NCBI GenBank assembly: GCA_016706545.1
Contig: JADJJK010000022.1
Coordinates: forward strand, 62,001-126,000
Direction: 5' to 3'
Source of the DNA: Myxococcales bacterium
GTDB taxonomy: Bacteria > Myxococcota_A > Polyangia > Haliangiales > Haliangiaceae
DNA length: 64,000 bases
Below, in pieces: positions 49,762 to 57,904 of this stretch (position 1 is the first letter of the stretch; each line of letters opens with the position of its first letter). Below the pieces are notes generated by a model, which was not told the DNA's origin, did not search any database, and was given only the letters and a program-made list of their open reading frames with translations. A program made the position numbers and the translations under genes.

Positions 49762-50706
49762 TCAGCGCGACAGGGCGGCGTGCAAGGACAGCGCGGCGCG
49801 GGCCTCCTGGCCATCGCGCGCCAGGCCAAGCGCCAGGATCAACGCGGTGAGGCGGTCCGGATCCGTCACCAGCTTCACCGCGCCCTCCTCTTGCGCGGTG
49901 AGCTCTCCGACCTTGGCGCGCGCCAGCTCCAGCGCTGCGCTTTGCCGGCCCTCTTGCCGACCCTCTTGCCTGCCTTCTTGCCGGCCCTCTTGTCGGCCTT
50001 CTTGCCGGCCCTCTTGTCGGCCTTCTTGCCGGCCCTCTGCGACGTACTTGCGAGCGAACTCGGTGCGGTACTCTGCGTGCTGCATGTCGGCCTCCAGCGC
50101 TCGCCGGAGCGGCTCCGGCAACGCATCCATGATCACGTCGTAATATAGCCTGGATCGCTCCTCGGGCAGGTCACAGATCCCGTGCAGCGCCGCCTGCGCC
50201 GCCGCGAGCGTCGGGTGCGCCAGCGCGCTGAGCACTCCCAGCTCAGGCAGCAGGCGGGCCGCCCGCGCCGATACTCGCCGCGGCACACGCCCGGGCGAGA
50301 TCACCACCGGGCGAAGCGCAAACCCTGGATGTCCCGTGCCGATCCGCCCTCGCGCCCACGCCGCCACCCGGGGCTCCAGCGCGATCACCATCAGCAGCAC
50401 CGGACAGCCAAGGCTCCGACGCGCCGCCGTGACGTAGATCGGCCATGACAGCTCCTTGTCCGGATCGATCTGCCGCTGCACCTCCAGGATCACCGCATGC
50501 ATCGCGCGCCCCTGCTCGTCTCGAAACACCGTCACCAGGTCCGCGCGATACTCCGTCGGCGCGATCTGCGACAGCTCCGCCGACGCCGCCTCCGCCGACG
50601 CCGCCTCGCCCAGCGCCCGCCGCAGCCGCGCAGGCAAGAGCCGCCGCACCAGTGCGCTCTGGTTGCGCATCAGCTCCACCACGATGTCGTGCGACAGCGA
50701 CGGCAC
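49762..50706 (-). CDS. Rpn/PD-(D/E)XK-like nuclease-family protein, intact copy A
   Basis: About 314 residues from GTG 50706 (VPSLSHDIVVELMRNQ). The N-terminal half has the restriction-like pattern EYRADLVTVFRD...ILEVQRQIDPDKE: a conserved Asp, then E-V-Q where a D/E-x-K would stand. The second half contains an EGRQ repeat run (eight copies) and a helical tail. The architecture resembles the Rpn recombination-promoting nuclease/putative transposase proteins, which often carry such repeats. It is the only intact member of a tandem triplication. The 5' repeated segment also includes about 170 bp of upstream sequence. Activity is uncertain because the Lys is replaced. Confidence 0.65.
   Translation of the reverse strand: MPSLSHDIVVELMRNQSALVRRLLPARLRRALGEAASAEAASAELSQIAPTEYRADLVTVFRDEQGRAMHAVILEVQRQIDPDKELSWPIYVTAARRSLGCPVLLMVIALEPRVAAWARGRIGTGHPGFALRPVVISPGRVPRRVSARAARLLPELGVLSALAHPTLAAAQAALHGICDLPEERSRLYYDVIMDALPEPLRRALEADMQHAEYRTEFARKYVAEGRQEGRQEGRQEGRQEGRQEGRQEGRQEGRQSAALELARAKVGELTAQEEGAVKLVTDPDRLTALILALGLARDGQEARAALSLHAALSR
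49942..50037 (-). repeat. EGRQ-coding 12-bp repeat, eight copies (copy A)
   Basis: Twelve-bp units such as TTGCCGGCCCTC (plus strand), in frame. The same unit occurs once in copy B (51093-51104) and six times in copy C (52160-52231), so the number varies between otherwise near-identical copies, a sign of slipped-strand expansion. Confidence 0.9.
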
Positions 50707-50913
50707 CCCCCTTGCCAAAGCAAGCCCTGTTCCGCCCGCGCGGCCTCGCAAGTGCCTGCAAGTCCACCCCTCGCCCTGCCTCGCTGGCCGGCTTCGTCCG
50801 CCTGCCGGACGCGCTGTCCGCCATCCGGCGGACGGCCAAGGATAGAGGCTCTCAGGGCGCGCTCCGCAGGCGCCGATTGGCTGCCCGCGCTGCAACGCGG
50901 CTACCCGCCGTCG

Positions 50914-51773
50914 TCAGCGCGACAGGGCGGCGTGCAAGGACAGCGCGGCGCGGGCCTCCTGGCCATCGCGCGCCAGGCCAAGCGCCAGGATCAACGCGGT
51001 GAGGCGGTCCGGATCCGTCACCAGCTTCACCGCGCCCTCCTCTTGCGCGGTGAGCTCTCCGACCTTGGCGCGCGCCAGCTCCAGCGCTGCGCTTTGCCGG
51101 CCCTCTGCGACGTACTTGCGAGCAAACTCGGTGCGGTACTCTGCGTGCTGCATGTCGGCCTCCAGCGCTCGCCGGAGCGGCTCCGGCAACGCATCCATGA
51201 TCACGTCGTAATATAGCCTGGATCGCTCCTCGGGCAGGTCACAGATCCCGTGCAGCGCCGCCTGCGCCGCCGCGAGCGTCGGGTGCGCCAGCTCGCTGAG
51301 CACGCCCAGCTCAGGCAGCAGGCGAGCCGCCCGCGCCGATACTCGCCGCGGCACACGCCCGGGCGAGATCACCACCGGGCGAAGCGCAAACCCTGGATGT
51401 CCCGTGCCGATCCGCCCTCGCGCCCACGCCGCCACCCGGGGCTCCAGCGCGATCACCATCAGCAGCACCTGGACAGCCAAGGCTCCGACGCGCCGCCGTG
51501 ACGTAGATCGGCCATGACAGCCCTTGTCCGGATCGATCTGCCGCTGCACCTCCAGGATCACCGCATGCATCGCGCGCCCTGCTCGTCTCGAAACACCGTC
51601 ACCAGGTCCGCGCGATACTCCGTCGGCGCGATCTGCGACAGCTCCGCCGACGCCGCCTCCGCGGACGCCGCCTCGCCCAGCGCCCGCCGCAGCCGCGCAG
51701 GCAAGAGCCGCCGCACCAGTGCGCTCTGGTTGCGCATCAGCTCCACCACGATGTCGTGCGACAGCGACGGCAC
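50914..51773 (-). pseudogene. Frameshifted second copy (B) of the Rpn-like gene
   Basis: Nearly identical in DNA to copy A, and in the same orientation. It has a stop in frame with A and the same GTG start (51773). Compared with A it lacks one base in the GCCCCTG run near 51580, lacks one base near 51518 (AGCTCCTT becomes AGCCCTT), and has one extra base near 51471 (CACCTGG for CACCGG). The net shift breaks the reading frame. Only one EGRQ unit is present. Confidence 0.75.
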
Positions 51774-51979
51774 CCCCTTGCCAAAGCAAGCCCTGTTCCG
51801 CCCGCGCGGCCTCGCAAGTGCCTGCAAGTCCACCCCTCGCCTTACCTCGCTGGCCGGCTTCGTCCGCCTGCCGGACGCGCTGTCCGCCATCCGGCGGACG
51901 GCCAAGGATAGAGGCTCTCAGGGCGCGCTCCGCAGGCGCCGATTGGCTGCCCGCGCTGCAACGCGGCTACCCGCCGTCG

Positions 51980-52896
51980 TCAGCGCGACAGGGCGGCGTG
52001 CAAGGACAGCGCGGCGCGGGCCTCCTGGCCATCGCGCGCCAGGCCAAGCGCCAGGATCAACGCGGTGAGGCGGTCCGGATCCGTCACCAGCTTCACCGCG
52101 CCCTCCTCTTGCGCGGTGAGCTCTCCGACCTTGGCGCGCGCCAGCTCCAGCGCTGCGCTTTGCCGACCCTCTTGCCTGCCTTCTTGCCGGCCCTCTTGTC
52201 GGCCTTCTTGTCGGCCTTCTTGCCGGCCCTCTGCGACGTACTTGCGAGCAAACTCGGTGCGGTACTCTGCGTGCTGCATGTCGGCCTCCAGCGCTCGCCG
52301 GAGCGGCTCCGGCAACGCATCCATGATCACGTCGTAATATAGCCTGGATCGCCCTCGGGTAGGTCACAGATCCCGTGCAGCGCCGCCTGCGCCGCCGCGA
52401 GCGTCGGGTGCGCCAGCGCTGAGCACTCCCAGCTCAGGCAGCAGGCGGGCCGCCCGCGCCGATACTCGCCGCGGCACACGCCCGGGCGAGATCACCACCG
52501 GGCGAAGCGCAAACCCTGGATGTCCCGTGCCGATCCGTCCTCGCGCCCACGCCGCCACCCGGGCTCCAGCGCGATCACCATCAGCAGCACCGGACAGCCA
52601 AGGCTCCGACGCGCCGCCGTGACGTAGATCGGCCATGACAGCTCCTTGTCCGGATCGATCTGCCGCTGCACCTCCAGGATCACCGCGTGCATCGCGCGCC
52701 CCTGCTCGTCTCGAAACACCGTCACCAGGTCCGCGCGATACTCCGTCGGCGCGATCTGCGACAGCTCCGCCGACGCCGGCTCTGCGGACGCCGCCTCGCC
52801 CAGCGCCCGCCGCAGCCGCGCAGGCAACAGCCGCCGCACCAGTGCGCTCTGGTTGCGCATCAGCTCCACCACGATGTCGTGCGACAGCGACGGCAC
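51980..52896 (-). pseudogene. Frameshifted third copy (C) of the Rpn-like gene
   Basis: Same gene again, with six EGRQ units. Compared with A it lacks one base near 52351 (GATCGCCCTC), two bases near 52418 (AGCGCTGAGC) and one base near 52560 (ACCCGGGCTCC), so the frame is lost. The C-terminal and N-terminal halves are still recognisable. Upstream sequence is conserved to about 53025, after which it diverges. Confidence 0.75.
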
Positions 52897-53107
52897 CCCC
52901 CTTGCCAAAGCAAGCCCTGTTCCGCCCGCGCGGCCTCGCAAGTGCCTGCAAACCCTCCCCTCGCCCTGCCTCGCTGGCCGGCTTCGTCCGCCTGCCGGAC
53001 GCCCTGTCCGCCATCCGGCGGACGGCCCACCAAGAAGGCGGATTCTGCGCGGGACGAAAAAAGGCGCTCCACCGCGTGGCGAACGCCTCGGGCTTCGCGC
53101 GGGGCGC

Positions 53108-53587
53108 TCAGGTCTCGGCGGCGGCCCAGCGCGCGTAAGGATCTTCGGCCAGCCGGCTGTTGTAGTAGCGAGGGTCATCGGTGACCTCGCGGCCGAGCCA
53201 TGCGGGGCGCTCGAAGACCTCGTCTTCCGAGGACAGCTCAAGCTCAGCGACGACCAGCGGCGCGTTGTCACCGGCAAACACATCGATCTCCCACCGCTTG
53301 CCCTGATGCATCACCTCGTAGCGCGTCTTGTCGATGAGCGGCGGCAGGCACAGGGGCAAGAGCAGGCGCGCTTGCTCTGCCGCCAGCGGCAGCTCGATCT
53401 CCACGCGGGTGGCGCCGGTGGTCTTGCCCTTGATGGTGAGAAAGGCCTCGCCTCCGGACGCGCGCACGCGCACGGTGCGCTCCGGATCGCGCGTCAGGTA
53501 CCCTTGCACCAGGCGGGTCCCGGGCCCGGCGTCCACGCGCCAGGACTCGGAGGTCAGGAGAAACTTACGCTCGATCTCGAAGGTCAT
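53108..53587 (-). CDS. CYTH-domain phosphatase/adenylate-cyclase-fold protein
   Basis: About 159 residues from ATG 53587 (MTFEIERKFLL), where the start has the CYTH signature ExExK. RVRASGGEAFLTIKGKTTGA and VEIELPLAAE contain the basic and acidic tunnel residues. The WEIDVF/ELSSEDEVFERP region matches the C-terminal part. Family members hydrolyse triphosphates (thiamine triphosphate, inorganic triphosphate) or make cAMP; which applies here is not clear. It lies upstream of the degenerate copies of the Rpn-like gene on the same strand. Confidence 0.85.
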   Translation of the reverse strand: MTFEIERKFLLTSESWRVDAGPGTRLVQGYLTRDPERTVRVRASGGEAFLTIKGKTTGATRVEIELPLAAEQARLLLPLCLPPLIDKTRYEVMHQGKRWEIDVFAGDNAPLVVAELELSSEDEVFERPAWLGREVTDDPRYYNSRLAEDPYARWAAAET

Positions 53588-53615
53588 GGCGGCTCCAGGC
53601 GTTGGCAGGATGAAG

Positions 53616-54362
53616 TCAGCTTCGCCGCCACGTGCGGCGCACCAGGCGCGCGGCGCGGCGGGTGCGTCGCAGGGCGCGGCGGCCCGCGCGGCGCAGCCGG
53701 CGCAGGTGCCAGCGCCCCAGGGGCCAGGTTCCATGGGCAGGCCCCAGGGTGAGGGGGTGATCTATCGATCCCGAGAGGCAGCGCTCGAGCGGCGCCTCTC
53801 GGTAGGTCGCCGGCGAGGCGCCGAGGGCGCTCCCCGCAGGTTCTTCGCGGACGAGCCCATAGACGGAGATCTTGTCTCCGAGCCGCAGCGTCTTCTCCCG
53901 CAGGTTGCTGAGCCGGGGGACCTTCTCCGCCGAGAGCCGCCAGGGATACGCGAACGCTTGCCTGCGCTCCTCGCGCACCCAGCGCAGACGTCGGGTGGGG
54001 AACGCCAGCTCCACGCGCTCGCCGCGCACCCGGACACGGCCCTCCGCCGTCTTGAGGAAGAACTCGGTGGCGCGCTGCTCGCTGACGGTCAGCCCCGAGA
54101 CGACTGCAACCGTCGGGTTCTGGTAGCTCAGCCTCGCAGAGGCGCTGTACGCTGCACAGGCGCCGCCGCTGAGCGGCGCGCGAAGCGGCGCTGGGACATC
54201 CTCGATCCAGCCGGTGACGCACACCGCATCACCCGCCGCACCTCGCGCGCTGGCTGCCCGCAAGCGCCGCGCGGCGACGCGGTGCTCGCGGCTCCGGTAG
54301 GCGCGCACCCTATCGCCGACAACCAAGGCGGCGACCACGGTGAGCGCGAAGACCAGCAACAT
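53616..54362 (-). CDS. GIDE-like membrane protein
   Basis: 248 residues with one N-terminal transmembrane segment (MLLVFALTVVAALVVG) and a long Arg-rich C-terminus. VCVTGWIEDVPAPLRAPLSG with CAAYSASARL, and later LRLGDKISVYGLVREE, match the GIDE/MUL1-type domain that is found in bacteria as well as in mitochondrial ligases. There is no RING domain. Function unknown. It is 28 bp from the CYTH gene and 15 bp from MarC on the same strand, so they may be co-transcribed. Confidence 0.55.
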   Translation of the reverse strand: MLLVFALTVVAALVVGDRVRAYRSREHRVAARRLRAASARGAAGDAVCVTGWIEDVPAPLRAPLSGGACAAYSASARLSYQNPTVAVVSGLTVSEQRATEFFLKTAEGRVRVRGERVELAFPTRRLRWVREERRQAFAYPWRLSAEKVPRLSNLREKTLRLGDKISVYGLVREEPAGSALGASPATYREAPLERCLSGSIDHPLTLGPAHGTWPLGRWHLRRLRRAGRRALRRTRRAARLVRRTWRRS

Positions 54363-54377
54363 GCGCGAGCGATGAGC

Positions 54378-55013
54378 TTACCCCATGCGCACGAGATCGC
54401 GCACACCTCCGGCGACGAACTCCACCGCGATGGCGGCGAGCAGAAGGCCCATCACGCGCTCGAAGGCGTGCAGCAGGGTCTTGGGCAGGAAGCGCTCCGC
54501 CGTCGAGGCGCCGCGCATGAACAGCCAGCAGGCCAGGCAGGTGATGGTGATGGCGGCGAACACGCCGAGCGTCGGCACCAGGCGCCAGTTGGCGCGGCTC
54601 ATGAAGACGGCGACGGTGGCGATGGCACCAGGCCCCGCGAGCATGGGCATGGCCAGCGGGAAGATGGCGACGTCGGCGCGGGACCGGCTCTCGTCCTGCT
54701 CCTCGATGGTGGTGCGGGTGGGTGAAGGATTGGCGCGCATCATGTCCACCGACATCAAGAGCAGCATGATGCCGCCGGCCACCTTGAACGCGCCCAGGCT
54801 GATGCCGAAGGCGCGGAAGATGAGCCCGCCGGCGAGCGCGAAGATGCAAAGGATCACCCACGCGGCGAAGGCAGCGCGGCGGGCCACCTTGCGACGGCTG
54901 GGCGCGTCGTGGCCGGAGGTGATGCTGAGGAACACCGGCACGCAGGCCAGCGGATCGATGACAAAGAACACCGCCGACAGCGCCACCACGGCGAAGGTCA
55001 GATCAGCCCCCAT
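54378..55013 (-). CDS. MarC-family integral membrane protein
   Basis: About 211 residues from ATG 55013 (MGADLTFAVVALSAVFFVID). About six hydrophobic segments, with PLACVPVFLSIT, IFPLAMPMLAGPGAIATV and RVMGLLLAAIAVEFVAGG matching the MarC/YchE/YhgN family. The name is historical; a role in multidrug resistance has not held up and the substrate is unknown. Divergent from the nucleotidyltransferase gene; 55014-55207 holds no other gene. Confidence 0.85.
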   Translation of the reverse strand: MGADLTFAVVALSAVFFVIDPLACVPVFLSITSGHDAPSRRKVARRAAFAAWVILCIFALAGGLIFRAFGISLGAFKVAGGIMLLLMSVDMMRANPSPTRTTIEEQDESRSRADVAIFPLAMPMLAGPGAIATVAVFMSRANWRLVPTLGVFAAITITCLACWLFMRGASTAERFLPKTLLHAFERVMGLLLAAIAVEFVAGGVRDLVRMG

Positions 55014-55207
55014 GCGGCCAGCATGCCTCAACGTGGCGCAGTTTGCCGCGTCCTGACGCCGCCAAGACCACCAGGCCGGCGGGGACCGACAGGTCGGCGC
55101 CGCCCGCCTCACGAGCGAGGTGCTTTTTCAGCTCCCTGCCAGCTCTGGGTCTGGCGCAAGCTGGCCCAGCGCGATATCAGAGGCGTACCTACCAGGTTGG
55201 ACCTTTC

Positions 55208-55945
55208 ATGGAACACGTCGGCGTCATCCTCGCGGCAGGCCTCGGCTCGCGCCTGCGCCCGCTCACCGATACCACCCCCAAGTGCCTGCTCGACGTGGGA
55301 GGGGTCACGCTCCTCGAGCGCCAGCTCCACCGGCTGGTGGCGGCGGGCGTGCGCAAGAGCGTGGTCGTGGTGGGCTATCTACAAGAACAGATCGCAGACT
55401 ACCTTCGCCGGGTGCCGCCGCCGCTGGAGGTCGTGCTGGCCCCAAACCCGGTGTATGCCACCACCGGCAACTGCCTGAGCGTGCTGGCGGCGCAGCGGCA
55501 CGTGGGGGACGCCGGCATCCTGATCATCGACGGCGACGTGGTCCTCACCGGCGACGCGCTGGCGCGGCTCCTGGCTGACCGGGCGCCGTGCTCCGTGTTG
55601 CTGGATCGCGAGACCCAGCTCGGCGACGAGGAGATGAAGGCGCTGCTCGACGAGCAAGGCCGCATCCAGACCTTGAGCAAGAAGCTGCCGCCGGCGGCGT
55701 GCGCGGGCGAGTCCATCGGCGTCAACAAGGTGGGAGGCGCGGGCCTGCAGCAGCTCTGGTACGAGCTGGAGCGCATGGAGCGCGGCGATAACCAGGGCTA
55801 CTACGAAGACGCCTTCCAGCGCCTGATCGATTCCGGAACCGAGTTTCGCACCGTGCCCATCGGCCACGATGAGTGGACGGAGATCGACGACCTGGCCGAT
55901 CTGGAGGACGCGCGGGCGCGCTTTGCCGGCGTCAGCGCGCGCTAG
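55208..55945 (+). CDS. Nucleotidyltransferase (phosphocholine cytidylyltransferase-like)
   Basis: About 245 residues from ATG 55208. The N-terminus has ILAAGLGSRLRPLTDTTPKC, the nucleotide-binding loop of sugar-1-phosphate or choline-phosphate nucleotidyltransferases. IIDGDVVLTGDAL is the metal-binding strand, and GYYEDAFQRLIDSG with WTEIDDLADLEDA completes the LicC-type pattern. Such enzymes make an activated sugar or CDP-choline for surface polymers or phospholipids. Substrate not fixed by sequence. The gene starts a plus-strand run. Confidence 0.8.
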   Translation: MEHVGVILAAGLGSRLRPLTDTTPKCLLDVGGVTLLERQLHRLVAAGVRKSVVVVGYLQEQIADYLRRVPPPLEVVLAPNPVYATTGNCLSVLAAQRHVGDAGILIIDGDVVLTGDALARLLADRAPCSVLLDRETQLGDEEMKALLDEQGRIQTLSKKLPPAACAGESIGVNKVGGAGLQQLWYELERMERGDNQGYYEDAFQRLIDSGTEFRTVPIGHDEWTEIDDLADLEDARARFAGVSAR

Positions 55946-56074
55946 TGCGCCTGCCCGCGCTTCGAGCCGCCGACTCCTGGCGACGGCCTGACGCCGCGCC
56001 GGCGACAGCCTGCTAGGGTCCTCCATCTGCGCGCTTGGAAGCTGTCCCATCGTCAGGGGCAGGAAGGTAGCTTC

Positions 56075-56773
56075 GTGATCACGCCCGATTCGCCAACATC
56101 TACGAACGCACCCGGCGCCGCGTCGCCGCGGATCCTGTACCTGCACGGCTTTGCCTCCGGGCCGGCCTCCGTCAAGGGGCTATCCTTCGAGCGGTTCTAC
56201 AGCACGCATGGCATCGCCATTCAGCGGTTGGATCTGCGGCGGCCCTCGCTTGCTCATCTGCGCCTCTCGGCGATCATGGCCACCGTGGCCAGCGCGCTCG
56301 AGGGCACCGAACGCGCCATCCTCATCGGCTCATCGCTGGGGGGCTTGACCGCGGCGCGGTTCGCCGAGCGCGATCCGCGCGTGGCGGCGCTGGTGCTCCT
56401 GGCGCCAGCGTTCCAGCTCGTGCCGCGCTGGCGCGCCCGGCTGGGCGACGCCGCGTGGAAGCAGTGGCAGGACAGCGGGTGGCTGGAGATCCACGATCAC
56501 ACCACCGGCCAGCCCGCTCATGTCGACTACGGCTTCATCGAGGACGCGCAGGAGATCGACGCCGCTGGCGGCGGCTGGCCCAAGGTCAGCGTGCCGACGC
56601 TGGTGTTTCATGGCCTGCGCGATGACGTGGTCGACATCGGCCTGTCGCGCCAGCTCGTGGCGCGCGCCTCCAACGTGCGCCTGGTGGAACTCAACGACGA
56701 TCACCAGCTCGTCGACTCTCTGCCGCGCCTCTTGACCGAGACGTACGACTTCTTGTTACAGCACGGGGCCTAG
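56075..56773 (+). CDS. YqiA-like alpha/beta-hydrolase esterase
   Basis: 232 residues from GTG 56075, preceded by AGGAAGG. The YLHGFASGPASVKG start, GSSLGG nucleophile elbow (GxSxG), and HGLRDDVV and NDDHQLV for the Asp and His are intact, as in the YqiA/YcfP esterase group. A small cytoplasmic esterase of unknown natural substrate. It lies about 50 bp before the SUI1-type gene. Confidence 0.8.
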   Translation: MITPDSPTSTNAPGAASPRILYLHGFASGPASVKGLSFERFYSTHGIAIQRLDLRRPSLAHLRLSAIMATVASALEGTERAILIGSSLGGLTAARFAERDPRVAALVLLAPAFQLVPRWRARLGDAAWKQWQDSGWLEIHDHTTGQPAHVDYGFIEDAQEIDAAGGGWPKVSVPTLVFHGLRDDVVDIGLSRQLVARASNVRLVELNDDHQLVDSLPRLLTETYDFLLQHGA

Positions 56774-56826
56774 TACTACTGCGTCAGGCTGCGGCGGCGC
56801 GCGAGGTGCGATAGGCTTGGCCGAGC

Positions 56827-57231
56827 GTGACCCAAAAACCCTCCGCCAATCACCCCTTTGCCAAGCTGGCGGCGCTGCGCACCGCCGAACCGGCTGCGTC
56901 GACGCCTGTGGCGCCCGGCGCGACCAGCACGCCCGGCACGCCCGGCCAAGCCAGAGCGCCCTCGTCGCCCACCAAGCCGGAGCCAGCCAAGGGCCCGGCC
57001 TGGGCGGTGGTGCGCATGGAGCGCAAGGGCCGCGGCGGCAAGGAGGCCACGATCGTGGAGAAGCTGGGCCTCGCGCCTGCGGAGCTCGAGCGCTGGTGCA
57101 AGGAGCTCAAGCACGCGCTCGGCTGCGGCGGCGCCGTCGAAGGCGACGCGATCATCCTGCAGGGCGACCTGCGCCCGCGGCTGCCCGCCGTGCTCACCAA
57201 GCGCGGGGTACGCAAGGTGACGTTGGGATAG
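56827..57231 (+). CDS. SUI1/YciH-type translation factor
   Basis: 134 residues from GTG 56827. The N-terminal 57 residues are a disordered Ala/Pro/Thr-rich stretch. The C-terminal 75 form the SUI1 (eIF1-like) fold: VVRMERKGRGGKEATIVEKL, LERWCKELKHALGCGG and ILQGDLRPRLPAVL. Bacterial YciH affects start-codon choice under stress. It ends 1 bp before the stop of the convergent acyl-CoA-binding protein gene. Confidence 0.8.
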   Translation: MTQKPSANHPFAKLAALRTAEPAASTPVAPGATSTPGTPGQARAPSSPTKPEPAKGPAWAVVRMERKGRGGKEATIVEKLGLAPAELERWCKELKHALGCGGAVEGDAIILQGDLRPRLPAVLTKRGVRKVTLG

Positions 57232-57480
57232 CTATCCCAGCTTCGCTGCCGTGTCGACGTAGCGCTGCTTGGCCTCGTCTTTGGTGAGCCCCTTGCGGGC
57301 GGCCCATGCGTCGTACTTGGCGCGTCCGCGCAGATCGAAGGTGCCGGGCCGACTGCCGCGGACATCGCCAGAGGTGGCCTGCTTGTACAGGCCATACAGC
57401 TCGAGCATCTTGGTGTTGTCCAGGCCCGAGGCGGCGTTCACGCGCTTCTGAGCCGCTGCAAAATCATCGTCGAGAGCCAT
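57232..57480 (-). CDS. Acyl-CoA-binding protein
   Basis: 82 residues from ATG 57480 (MALDDDFAAAQKRVNAASGL), the normal length of this family. LYGLYKQATSGDVRGSRPG and KYDAWAARKGLTKDEAKQRY are the acyl-CoA-binding helices with their conserved Tyr and Lys. It binds long-chain acyl-CoA in the cytoplasm and may supply lipid metabolism. Convergent with the SUI1 gene. Confidence 0.9.
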   Translation of the reverse strand: MALDDDFAAAQKRVNAASGLDNTKMLELYGLYKQATSGDVRGSRPGTFDLRGRAKYDAWAARKGLTKDEAKQRYVDTAAKLG

Positions 57481-57904
57481 GAGGCGTACTGTATCAGCAC
57501 CATGCCTTGGGCCACCATCGTCAAGCAGAGGCTTGCGAGGCGGGCGCGTTCGCGAAGAGCACCACAGAGAGACTCTCAAGTGACGCGGCCCAAGCTCCAA
57601 GGCCGAGCGCTTCGCGAGGGCTGAACGTCAGGAGCCTCGTGCGAGCGCGCGGCGATCATCCGCCTGGTGCTGACGCCGTGCGCTACGCGAGGTGTGCTGG
57701 CTGCAGCGCTGGCTACCGCACCGGCCACCTGCAAAGGTCACGGGCCGGCGCACCGGCAACTCGACTTGCTGAGGCCCTGCAAGGCGTGCGTAGCGCGACG
57801 CGATGCGTTGATGAAGTCCTAGCGATCTTCGCTACCTCCACCATCGTCGCGGATGCGCGGGCCTGTGCGGACCTGGCAAGGTTGTTGCTCCTTGGTCCTC
57901 GCAC
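57481..57904. other. Gene-free stretch before the lipoprotein
   Basis: No convincing gene, tRNA or strong hairpin was seen. Open frames present are Arg/Ala/Ser-rich and look like chance. It should contain the promoter of the lipoprotein at 57905. Confidence 0.5.

Larger units (their letters stand above)
49746..53025. repeat. Tandem triplication of about 1.1 kb
   Basis: Three direct copies with the same internal landmark (ACCCGCCGTCGTCAGCG) at 49750, 50902 and 51968, so the periods are about 1150 and 1066 bp. The difference is almost fully explained by seven extra EGRQ units in copy A. No terminal inverted repeats, transposase or target-site duplications were found, so unequal crossing-over fits better than transposition. 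Confidence 0.8.

Noticed and set aside
49942..50037. EGRQ repeats as CRISPR or a replication origin
   Set aside because: Continuous 12-bp in-frame coding repeat within a gene; no spacers, no AT-rich unwinding region.
49746..53025. Insertion sequence or composite transposon
   Set aside because: No transposase of known class, no terminal inverted repeats and no target-site duplication; copies are direct tandem repeats.
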